Positions 25,760 to 32,417 of a stretch of DNA of 44,404 bases are shown here, in pieces. The position numbers and the translations under genes were made by a program. The notes below the pieces were generated by a model. It was not told the DNA's origin, did no database searches, and saw only the letters and a list, made by a program, of their open reading frames with translations. Where the stretch lies: contig NZ_AULU01000025.1 of NCBI RefSeq assembly GCF_000422445.1, positions 1 through 44,404 of the forward strand, in the 5' to 3' direction. Position 1 is the stretch's first letter. Each line of letters opens with the position of its first letter. Source of the stretch: Paenibacillus assamensis DSM 18201. Lineage in GTDB: Bacteria > Bacillota > Bacilli > Paenibacillales > Paenibacillaceae.

Positions 25760-25879
25760 TTATGATATTTCAAGGGTCATATGATTGTGAAATAGCTTTA
25801 AGCCCGTCAATTTTTCTAATTCATAACCAATTGTCATTTTGCCAACAGCTTGAGGACCGAATAGTAGAACAAATTTCAT
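25760..25879 (-). pseudogene. Truncated P-loop kinase-like gene (N-terminal remnant)
   Basis: On the minus strand an ATG at 25879 with a good AAGGAG ribosome site opens a 39-residue frame reading MKFVLLFGPQAVGKMTIGY and on to a HNHMTLE block. This is the start of a P-loop NTPase/shikimate-kinase-like family in which the same opening is normally followed by well over 100 further residues. The frame stops at 25760 immediately after the HNHMT block and nothing recognisable continues in any frame towards the TetR gene. The rest appears deleted, while start and ribosome site survive. Confidence 0.6.
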
Positions 25880-25965
25880 GAGATGCAGCTCCTTGTATAA
25901 ATTTTTCAAATTATAGCTTGTATTCAAAGATCCAGCAACTATTTTTAAGACACGAAGGAGAAACG

Positions 25966-26313
25966 ATGACACTTACATTAGTTCCGTTACGTATTCCATC
26001 AGGGTGGACAACTTTCTACAATGTTTTTAACGAGGTTTATCCAGAGGATTTTACAACAAATGACTATATACATTGCTGGGAGTTTAAAGAGGATATTTTA
26101 CAATTCCGACATCTGAGCCATCATCGTATTCTTGATTTAGGATGGTATCCTGAATTTGATTGTACTGGAGAATATACTCTTGTATTAGTAGACTCGACGA
26201 ATGAAGAGCTAGACTGGGGTAATCCGATTTATTGTTTACGGACAAGGGATTATTCGAAGTTAATAGAGATCATAGAGGACTTACTGTTGAAAGTTAGTGA
26301 AGGCAGATTGTAA
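25966..26313 (+). CDS. Small hypothetical protein (IPSGW family)
   Basis: A 115-residue acidic soluble protein. The ATG at 25966 follows GAAGGAG at 6 bases; an upstream in-frame ATG (25918) lacks a ribosome site. It opens with LVPLRIPSGWTTFYNVFNEVYPEDF and contains RHLSHHRILDLGWYPEFD (about 54-71), a layout I associate with uncharacterised Bacillales proteins of this size but cannot name. It sits 18 bases before a DUF4279 gene, so the two are probably one operon. Such small acidic pairs are often immunity-like proteins, but no toxin gene is present here, so that remains speculation. Confidence 0.65.
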   Translation: MTLTLVPLRIPSGWTTFYNVFNEVYPEDFTTNDYIHCWEFKEDILQFRHLSHHRILDLGWYPEFDCTGEYTLVLVDSTNEELDWGNPIYCLRTRDYSKLIEIIEDLLLKVSEGRL

Positions 26314-26331
26314 TGGATAGCGAGGTGCGCA

Positions 26332-26760
26332 TTGGAGAAAACAAACGTAAGAGCTTGTTTCAGTTTGTATGGTGATGAATTTCCATTGGAATATGTAACA
26401 GAAAAAATAGGACTGAAACCATCTATGGGATATAGAAAAGGAGACCTTATATCCGCGAAGCAATCGGACAAACTCGGTATAACTATTCAAAGAAAAGAAA
26501 CGGCATGGCAGCTTGAAACCAACTATGAAGAATCACTTGATGTCGATAATCAGTTAAGTAAAATCATTGATATACTGCACGGAAAAAGAGAAGTAATCAA
26601 TGAAATTCGTAAGGATTTTGAATTGGAGTGTCGATTAGATATAGTCATCATAATGGAGAAGGGGTATACGCCAGCATTTTCATTGAATAGAAAAGTGATA
26701 GATTTTATCCACTTTATTCAGGCAGAAATCGAAATCGATCTATATGCAAACCCTTATTGA
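26332..26760 (+). CDS. DUF4279-domain protein
   Basis: 142 residues spanning a complete DUF4279 domain: strand FSLYGDEFPLEYVTEKIGLKPS (about 10-31), the YRKGD turn, the WQLETNYEESLDVDNQLSKII core (about 62-83) and an acidic end (IQAEIEIDLYANPY). It starts at TTG 26332 with GCGAGGTG upstream, 18 bases after the preceding gene. The family is uncharacterised and soluble. The unit is followed by the disrupted GNAT gene. Confidence 0.75.
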   Translation: MEKTNVRACFSLYGDEFPLEYVTEKIGLKPSMGYRKGDLISAKQSDKLGITIQRKETAWQLETNYEESLDVDNQLSKIIDILHGKREVINEIRKDFELECRLDIVIIMEKGYTPAFSLNRKVIDFIHFIQAEIEIDLYANPY

Positions 26761-26817
26761 GGAGTAGACCTTAATGAGTAGTCTTTAATCCTGTATGCAT
26801 CTTAGAGGAGAACAACG

Positions 26818-27360
26818 ATGTAGCATACCTATACAATTCGAGCATTAACACTGGATGAATGTACACGAATCAATGAAATCAATCCCGCTCAATACATCAA
26901 AAGAGCTTGGCGGGAAGTAGACGGCAAACGTCAACTAGTCGAAATCGATTACTATGAAAATAGCTGGCCCGATGGATATGAGCATTATCTCGGCAAACTA
27001 AAGCAAACGATATTTGATTGCGGCTATGCAGTCGGTGCTTTTGACGAAAGCGGCAAGCTAATTGGCTTTGGTACGGTTAATCGTGAGATGTTTGGCCACA
27101 AATACAAGCATATCTTACTGGACTCGCTCTTTATTTCACTAGAGCATCGCAATAAAGGTATCGGTAAAAGGTTGTTTCTCAGTTGTGCTGGCATGGCTCA
27201 GAAATGGGGAGCAGACAAGATTTATATTTGTGCGGGTTCGGCTGAGGATACCATCGTCTTTTACTATACATTGGGTTGTAAAGAAGCCGAGGAAATTAAA
27301 ATGGAGCTTTATGAAAGTGACCCAAGAGATATGCAGCTTGAATATGTAATCTCAGATTAA
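26818..27360 (+). pseudogene. GNAT acetyltransferase gene with an amber stop at codon 2
   Basis: A strong ribosome site (AGAGGAG, 26804-26810) is followed at normal distance by ATG (26818) and immediately by TAG (26821-26823). After the stop the same frame runs open for 178 codons and encodes an otherwise intact GNAT protein: YTIRALTLDECTRINEIN at the start, YAVGAFDESGKLIGFGTV, the acetyl-CoA loop LEHRNKGIGKRLF, and FYYTLGCKEA near the end. No ATG, GTG or TTG with a ribosome site lies between the stop and 27088, which is too late to give a working domain. A C-to-T (CAG to TAG) or similar change is the simplest explanation. The body shows no other lesion, so the event is recent, or the stop is bypassed, or it is a sequencing error. 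Confidence 0.8.
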
Positions 27361-27421
27361 TTCACATCCACGTTCTAGAAAATAGAGTGTGGAGTAACTA
27401 AAGCTAAGGAGGGGAATTATC

Positions 27422-28162
27422 TTGTCTACTCGTTATTTTATAATTACAGGAACCTCGAGAGGGATCGGTGAAACATTAGCAAAGTCTTTACTGGAAGATG
27501 GTCATTACGTCTACGGAATATCACGAGGAGAGTCTAAACTTCTATCCGCGTACGATAACTACAGGCATATCGGTTTCAACTTAAGCGAAGTAGATAAGCT
27601 CAATGAATTAATATGTTCTATTTTGGAACAAATGGAACATGTACAAGCAGATATGATCTGTTTAATTAACAACGCCGCGATGCTGGAACCTCTTAAGCCA
27701 ATTGAGCTCTGTACATATGATGAGATCGTATCCAACCTGCAAATTAGTTTAACAGCCCCAATCCTTCTATCTTCTAGCTTTATCAAACATACCACAGGCC
27801 TCGAAATAAGAAAGAAAATCATAAATATCTCTTCAGGATCTGCGGTTTATCCTGTGCCTGATATGAGCATCTATTGCACAGCTAAAGCGGGCTTGAACAT
27901 GTTCACCCAATGTATAGGAGCGGAACAGATGAATCGTAAATATCCTGTTGAAATCGTTGCTATCGATCCAGGGATGGTAGATACGTCTTTGCAGCAAAGT
28001 GCAAGAGAACAAGACACTGCACAGTTTTCTTGCGCAGGACTGTTTCAGGAAGCTTATACAAGCGGACAGCTGCAATCTACTGAGTTTGTCGTAAAGCATC
28101 TCAAGCAAATTATAGAAGAGAGAGTGGAAGCGGGAAGAACACTCACAGCTATTACGAGTTAG
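27422..28162 (+). CDS. Short-chain dehydrogenase/reductase (YueD/benzil reductase-like)
   Basis: A 246-residue SDR enzyme. The NAD(P)-binding motif is TGTSRGIG (about 9-16), NNAA follows at about 83-86, and the catalytic Ser of ISSGS (about 138) and Tyr-x-x-x-Lys in SIYCTAKAG (about 151-157) are all present. Sequence resemblance is to the B. subtilis YueD group, which reduces benzil and related ketones with NADPH. It starts at TTG 27422 behind AAGGAGGGG. It is a single-gene unit closed by a strong terminator. Physiological substrate unknown. Confidence 0.88.
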   Translation: MSTRYFIITGTSRGIGETLAKSLLEDGHYVYGISRGESKLLSAYDNYRHIGFNLSEVDKLNELICSILEQMEHVQADMICLINNAAMLEPLKPIELCTYDEIVSNLQISLTAPILLSSSFIKHTTGLEIRKKIINISSGSAVYPVPDMSIYCTAKAGLNMFTQCIGAEQMNRKYPVEIVAIDPGMVDTSLQQSAREQDTAQFSCAGLFQEAYTSGQLQSTEFVVKHLKQIIEERVEAGRTLTAITS

Positions 28163-28223
28163 TAAGTGGATAAACTAAACTTTTGGCGCAGTAAACATAC
28201 ATGAACTTATGTGATAAATAATA

Positions 28224-28264
28224 AACTCCTTCTCACTATAGTGTAGAGAAGGAGTTCTTCGCTT
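28224..28264 (+). terminator. Terminator after the SDR gene
   Basis: Perfect 11-bp arms AACTCCTTCTC (28224-28234) and GAGAAGGAGTT (28246-28256) followed by CTTCGCTTT. Confidence 0.7.
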
Positions 28265-28315
28265 TACTATGAACTTAACATATATACCCCAAAAGTATTA
28301 ATGTGGGTGTATTTC

Positions 28316-28392
28316 ATAAATCCATGAATATAACTTCAAGTAAACATTTATGTATATGATAATGTTTACTTGTATAAACCCGTGAAATAACT
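28316..28392. repeat. Direct repeats flanking a perfect 12-bp palindrome
   Basis: A perfect inverted repeat, CAAGTAAACATT (28337-28348) and AATGTTTACTTG (28361-28372) with a 12-nt AT spacer, is flanked by two nearly identical direct repeats: ATAAATCCATGAATATAACT (28316-28335) and ATAAACCCGTGAA-ATAACT (28374-28392). There is no T-run, so it is not a standard terminator. TATATACCC also occurs on both sides (near 28281 and 28430). The rest of the 343-base gap (28163-28505) holds only the two terminators. Confidence 0.65.
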
Positions 28393-28440
28393 AAAAACCT
28401 TATCATTCTTGTGTTCATTTCTCGACCTATATACCCATAA

Positions 28441-28466
28441 ATAGAAAGACCCCGCAGAACGCGGGG
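28441..28466 (-). terminator. Terminator for the minus-strand small-protein gene
   Basis: CCCCGC (28450-28455) and GCGGGG (28461-28466); on the minus strand the hairpin is followed by TCTTTCTATTT. It lies 40 bases beyond the stop of the gene at 28506. Confidence 0.65.
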
Positions 28467-28505
28467 AGCCTAGCCTGTCTATGCTTGTTTTACAATCGCG
28501 TACAC

Positions 28506-28886
28506 TTATGACTTTGTTATTAAATAAGGAGTTACGGATCTAGCAGTATTAGTGGCGTTATATACAGTAATTGCCCATACAGTATTGGATAATGGATAAC
28601 TTTCAACGGCATAAGCTTGATGGAATTCACCTATCGCCCACCCTGCACTTACAGGCTTTCTATTGCTATTGCGAATAAACAATCTAATTTCAGCATAATC
28701 CGTAGCTGGAATCTCCACATCATTAAAGATATGACGCCGGAATCCCCCTCCTAAATTCTCCGAGCTCCTTTCAGTAGGAGACATAAAGATTACTTTAATC
28801 TTCGGAATCTTTTTATTTTTTTGAATAGGAAGTTGAATGTTTTTTGGTTTTGGAAGCAATGGTCTTTTAATTTGTTTTCTTATCAT
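28506..28886 (-). CDS. Small basic-tailed beta-rich protein of unknown function
   Basis: 126 residues; I do not recognise it. The first 30 residues are strongly basic and Pro/Lys-rich (IKRPLLPKPKNIQLPIQKNKK), with no signal peptide. The remainder alternates in a beta-sandwich manner (VIFMSPTERSSENLGGGF, AEIRLFIRNSN, VWAITVYNAT, VTPYLITK). The order of an RSS.N(L/F) block, a (V/A)E(V/I) strand, an SN turn and a final VT.PY(L/V) resembles the tandem small proteins at 3.6-4.3 kb, suggesting remote relationship. The ATG follows AAGGAGG. It is divergent from a CAP-domain protein that also has a basic, signal-less N-terminus, so a shared spore or surface role is conceivable. Confidence 0.7.
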   Translation of the reverse strand: MIRKQIKRPLLPKPKNIQLPIQKNKKIPKIKVIFMSPTERSSENLGGGFRRHIFNDVEIPATDYAEIRLFIRNSNRKPVSAGWAIGEFHQAYAVESYPLSNTVWAITVYNATNTARSVTPYLITKS

Positions 28887-29090
28887 CTCATATCCTCCTT
28901 AAGCGTTCTAAGTTAAATAATGAATCTAGTAATTATGCTGCTTGGATGAAATGCCATCCTTGTTTGAATTGTGCGGTCATAACCTTTATGTTAATCCATC
29001 CAATATTTTGAAGGTGAAGCGGGTATAGCAGCCAAACTAAATAGGGACCTTCCCTATGTAAAGGGTGGGAGCGGGTGAATTAGCCGACAC

Positions 29091-29135
29091 CTTACTAGCA
29101 AAGTTTCATAGAAATATAAGAGAGATGCTAGTAAG
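29091..29135 (+). repeat. Leader hairpin just before the CAP-domain gene
   Basis: Perfect 10-bp arms CTTACTAGCA (29091-29100) and TGCTAGTAAG (29126-29135), 25-nt loop, ending 5 bases before the TAGGAGG ribosome site. No T-run. It could be an mRNA-stabilising or translation-control hairpin, or an operator. Confidence 0.5.
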
Positions 29136-29155
29136 GAGAGTAGGAGGCTGCTGCT

Positions 29156-29692
29156 ATGAAAAAAAGTCGTATGATTTCCTCATGTAGAAGAGTTAAACCT
29201 TATCCATTACAAAAACGAAAAGCTCTTTATGCGAAAGGGCTGATTATACAAAATAGAATCCGTGCAACTCAGACATTTGCCGATGACGTATTTCGTCTGG
29301 TCAATCAGGAGCGTACAAGTAGAGGGCTGAATCCCTTAGTCAAGCTAGAATTTACACTTGCCGACATGGTGTACACTGATTATTTAGGGCATATTGCGAC
29401 GATTAAAGCAGCAGATATGAGAGACAATAACTATTTTTCACATGACTCTCCAACCTATGGGACGCCTGGAGAGATGTTAATACGTTTTGGTGTGAATTGG
29501 ACTGCACAAGGCGAAAATATTGCAGCTGGTTACCCAACTCCTCAAGCAGTCATGACGGCATGGATGAACAGTCCTGGTCACCGCGCAAATATTTTAAATC
29601 CGAATTTCACTTATTTAGGTGTTGGTTACGTCCCGGGGAACGCTACCAGCACGTATGCTCACTATTGGGTTCAGTTATTTGTAAGGCTGTAG
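29156..29692 (+). CDS. CAP-domain (SCP/PR1, YkwD-like) protein
   Basis: 178 residues. A basic N-terminal tail (1-40) with no hydrophobic signal peptide precedes a complete CAP domain (about 42-178): VFRLVNQERTSRGLNPL, the His of SHDSPTYGTPGEML, GENIAAGYPTPQAVMTAWMNSPGHRANIL, and the closing YAHYWVQLFV. CAP proteins of the YkwD type in spore formers are extracellular or spore-associated; the lack of a signal peptide here favours deposition on the spore from the mother cell, an inference. The ATG follows TAGGAGG and a leader hairpin. A good terminator lies 58 bases downstream. Confidence 0.87.
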   Translation: MKKSRMISSCRRVKPYPLQKRKALYAKGLIIQNRIRATQTFADDVFRLVNQERTSRGLNPLVKLEFTLADMVYTDYLGHIATIKAADMRDNNYFSHDSPTYGTPGEMLIRFGVNWTAQGENIAAGYPTPQAVMTAWMNSPGHRANILNPNFTYLGVGYVPGNATSTYAHYWVQLFVRL

Positions 29693-29749
29693 TTTCAGAT
29701 GTATGAGATGAGGATGTCATTGAAGTCACGATAGTATGCGTAAAAGCCA

Positions 29750-29785
29750 AAGCACGGGGACTAAAAGGTTCCCCTGCTTTTTTTG
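29750..29785 (+). terminator. Terminator after the CAP-domain gene
   Basis: AAGCACGGGGA (29750-29760) pairs with TCCCCTGCTT (ending near 29779) with one bulged base, followed by a run of Ts. Confidence 0.75.
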
Positions 29786-29856
29786 GTTATCTCCATCGTT
29801 TCCACACAATTGTTATGTACAGTAGGATCAACACGCAAAAGATGGAGGTTTCGAAG

Positions 29857-31518
29857 ATGAAAAATAAACTGAAAATTCTTCTTGCTATCAACGCAATTAG
29901 CATCGTTCTGACAGGTTGTTTCGATACAAACAAACACGAAGGTATGGACCATTCTAATATGAATACGCAGGATTCAGAAAAAAACGCTGATGCTGCAAAC
30001 TCTCCTAAGGTTGTAACGGGTGACGGCAAGCTAACTAAAGCTGCACCTGTCGTGGATGGTAAAGCGTTCACCATTACAGCTCAAAGGAGCCATTTGCAAG
30101 TTTCGAAAGACACAACCTTGCCAGTGTGGACGTTTAACAACTCTGTACCAGGTCCAGAAATTCGAGTCAAAGTAGGCGATACGGTAAACATTCACTTGAA
30201 AAATGAACTAGAAGAGCCAGTATCGATTCATTGGCATGGATATCCTGTTCCTAATAACATGGATGGTATACCTGGTGTGACGCAGGATGCAGTCGTTGCA
30301 GGTAAATCATTTACATATGAATTTAAAGCTAATGTCCCGGGAACCTATTGGTACCACTCTCATCAAGACAGTGTAAATCAAGTCGACAAAGGACTTTACG
30401 GCACGCTTATTGTCGAGGATCCGAAAGAAAGGTACGACCGTGACTACACCTTAGTCTTGGATGAATGGATGAGTTCAGGAAGCATGGAGATGGGAAAAGA
30501 AGCAGTAGGTGATTCCAATAATGATGGCCATAGCATGGGTAACATGGAGGGAATGGACCACAGCCAAATGGGGCATGGCCAAGCGGAGTCCAATGGTAGC
30601 GAAGGCATGGATCACAGTAAAATGAACATGGGCAGCATGGGCGGCCATGATATGAGCATGTATGATGTATATACGATCAATGGCAAATCAGGTGACGCCA
30701 TTGATAAGCTGGTCGTCAAGGAAGGTGATAAAGTGCGGATTCGCCTCGTCAATGCAGGCTACCTTACGCATACGATGCATCTGCACGGCCATGAATTTAA
30801 AGTTATTGCTTCAGATGGACAGCCTGTGAATAGTCCAGCAGTGATTACAGACCAAGGGATTGCCATTGCACCAGGTGAACGCTACGATATCGAATTTACA
30901 GCCAATAACCCTGGCAATTGGCTTCTTGAAGAACACGGCTCGGATGACAGAGTGAAAAATATGAGGACGGTTATTGCTTACGAAGGTGCTGCAAACCATA
31001 CAGACGTATCGAATGCGAAAGAAAAACTGCCGGCATTTGATCTTACCAATTATGGCAAGCAAGCTGAGACGAAGTTCTCTTTGGAGCAGAAATTCGATCA
31101 AGATGTTCTGATGGATTTAAATACAGAAATGAAGAACGGCAAGATGGTCTATACGATTAACGGCAAAGTATTTCCTGACACCGATAAAATTAAAGTCGAT
31201 AAAGGCGAGAAAGTCAAAGTTACGTTCGTAAACAACTCTATGATGGATGATCATCCGATGCATTTGCACGGCCACTTCTTCCAAGTGTTAAGTAAGAATG
31301 GCAAGCCGCTTGCAGGAGCGCCTGTCATAAAAGATACGCTTAATGTGAAGCCAGGCGAGGAGTATGTAGTTGCATTCGAGGCGGATAATCCAGGGGATTG
31401 GATGTTCCACTGCCATGATCTGCACCACGCAGCTGACGGAATGGTCACGGATGTCATGTATAAAGGATATACAAGCAATTACACACCGGATCCGACTGTT
31501 GGCAACAAGCCAGAGTAA
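29857..31518 (+). CDS. Multicopper oxidase lipoprotein (CopA/laccase-like) with Met/His-rich insert
   Basis: 553 residues. A lipoprotein signal ends in VLTGC (Cys near residue 21). Three cupredoxin domains carry all copper ligands: HWHG (His125, His127), WYHSH (His167, His169), HPMHLHGH (His466 and His469 and following) and the type-1 site HCHDLHHAADGM with Cys519, His524 and Met529 plus His518 and His520 for the trinuclear cluster. A Met/His/Gly-rich segment (about residues 209-270, repeats such as GMDHSQM, GMDHSKM) resembles copper-binding inserts of copper-resistance oxidases. It probably oxidises Cu(I) at the outer face of the membrane. The ATG at 29857 is chosen for its lipoprotein signal and the GGAGG upstream; an upstream ATG at 29815 lacks a ribosome site. 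A PCYCGC lipoprotein gene follows. Confidence 0.92.
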   Translation: MKNKLKILLAINAISIVLTGCFDTNKHEGMDHSNMNTQDSEKNADAANSPKVVTGDGKLTKAAPVVDGKAFTITAQRSHLQVSKDTTLPVWTFNNSVPGPEIRVKVGDTVNIHLKNELEEPVSIHWHGYPVPNNMDGIPGVTQDAVVAGKSFTYEFKANVPGTYWYHSHQDSVNQVDKGLYGTLIVEDPKERYDRDYTLVLDEWMSSGSMEMGKEAVGDSNNDGHSMGNMEGMDHSQMGHGQAESNGSEGMDHSKMNMGSMGGHDMSMYDVYTINGKSGDAIDKLVVKEGDKVRIRLVNAGYLTHTMHLHGHEFKVIASDGQPVNSPAVITDQGIAIAPGERYDIEFTANNPGNWLLEEHGSDDRVKNMRTVIAYEGAANHTDVSNAKEKLPAFDLTNYGKQAETKFSLEQKFDQDVLMDLNTEMKNGKMVYTINGKVFPDTDKIKVDKGEKVKVTFVNNSMMDDHPMHLHGHFFQVLSKNGKPLAGAPVIKDTLNVKPGEEYVVAFEADNPGDWMFHCHDLHHAADGMVTDVMYKGYTSNYTPDPTVGNKPE

Positions 31519-31555
31519 TGTTTATTTCGTAACATATTTCTAACTCCTAGAGCGA

Positions 31556-31599
31556 CAATCCAAAAGCAATCACTAGAAAGTGTCGGATTGGTTATTTTT
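31556..31599 (+). terminator. Probable weak terminator between oxidase and PCYCGC genes
   Basis: CAATCC (31556-31561) and GGATTG (31585-31590) followed by GTTATTTTT. A TATAAT at 31605-31610 just after it may be the -10 of a separate promoter for the next gene, though no good -35 is seen. Confidence 0.45.
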
Positions 31600-31638
31600 C
31601 GTGATATAATGGAAGATATTTGATAAGGGAGTGTTTGT

Positions 31639-32154
31639 ATGAATAAAATAGCAAAATTCACTGGCGTATTCGCCCTTGGATTTAGTCTCCTATTAGCAGG
31701 CTGCAGCAGTTCAAGCGATTCTAGCAGTGGCAGCTCGAATGCAAACCATAACGTAGGCCATCAACAGCATGCACCAAATGGTGACCTGCAAGAAACTACG
31801 GCTTCCTTAGAGAAGCTGCCGGCATTTTTGGACAAACAGCCTGAACTTGTACGTACAGCTTACAAAACAGCAGCTAGTGTAACAGAACAATTGGAATACA
31901 TACCTTGCTATTGTGGCTGTGGTGACAGTGCGGGGCACAATAACAATTTGAACTGTTTTATCAAAGAAATTAATGAGGATTCTGTTGTATGGGATGATCA
32001 CGGCACTCGCTGCGGAGTATGTATCGAAACGGCAATCATTACGGCTAAAATGCACAAAGAAGGTTCCTCATTATCAGACATTCGTTCTGAAATTGATAAG
32101 AAGTATAAAGAAGGCTATGCGCCACCAACACCAACACCGATGCCTAGTGTATAG
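31639..32154 (+). CDS. PCYCGC-motif lipoprotein
   Basis: A 171-residue lipoprotein: signal ending LLLAGC (Cys near 22), a Ser-rich linker, a His-containing stretch, then the family hallmark PCYCGCG (Pro89-Cys90-Tyr-Cys92-Gly-Cys94) and a later RCGVC pair near residues 127-131. The family is uncharacterised; Cys and His arrangement suggests binding of a soft metal such as copper, and its position right after a multicopper oxidase supports this. The C-terminus is Pro/Thr-rich (PPTPTPMPSV). The ATG follows AAGGGAG. A strong terminator follows. Confidence 0.85.
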   Translation: MNKIAKFTGVFALGFSLLLAGCSSSSDSSSGSSNANHNVGHQQHAPNGDLQETTASLEKLPAFLDKQPELVRTAYKTAASVTEQLEYIPCYCGCGDSAGHNNNLNCFIKEINEDSVVWDDHGTRCGVCIETAIITAKMHKEGSSLSDIRSEIDKKYKEGYAPPTPTPMPSV

Positions 32155-32222
32155 TGCGTGCAGAATGGCAAGAACGTAAGTGAAGAAGTATATCCTTTTA
32201 ATAATTCGACATAGACAATGTA

Positions 32223-32258
32223 AAACTCCTGAAGGCTTAATAACCAACAGGAGTTTTT
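32223..32258 (+). terminator. Terminator after the PCYCGC gene
   Basis: AAACTCCTG (32223-32231) and CAGGAGTTT (32248-32256) with a T-run (GTTTTTG). Confidence 0.8.
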
Positions 32259-32417
32259 GTAAGATTAGTACCTAATATAGATGTGCAAATGAATATTAAA
32301 GCATATGCTAAAGTTTTTAGTTGAAAACCCGTTATTTATATTAAAACTTTATCATGATATAGTGATTTTTTATCTTAAAAATGAGTGCTAAACATAGATC
32401 GCTGTGCATATCTTCTC

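Noticed and set aside
25918..25965. Upstream start of the IPSGW-type protein at 25918
   Set aside because: No ribosome site; the ATG at 25966 has AAGGAG at correct spacing and begins the conserved part.
26332..26760. DUF4279 and its neighbour as the immunity part of a polymorphic toxin system
   Set aside because: No toxin, secretion or repeat-containing gene is adjacent, so the idea has no positive support here.
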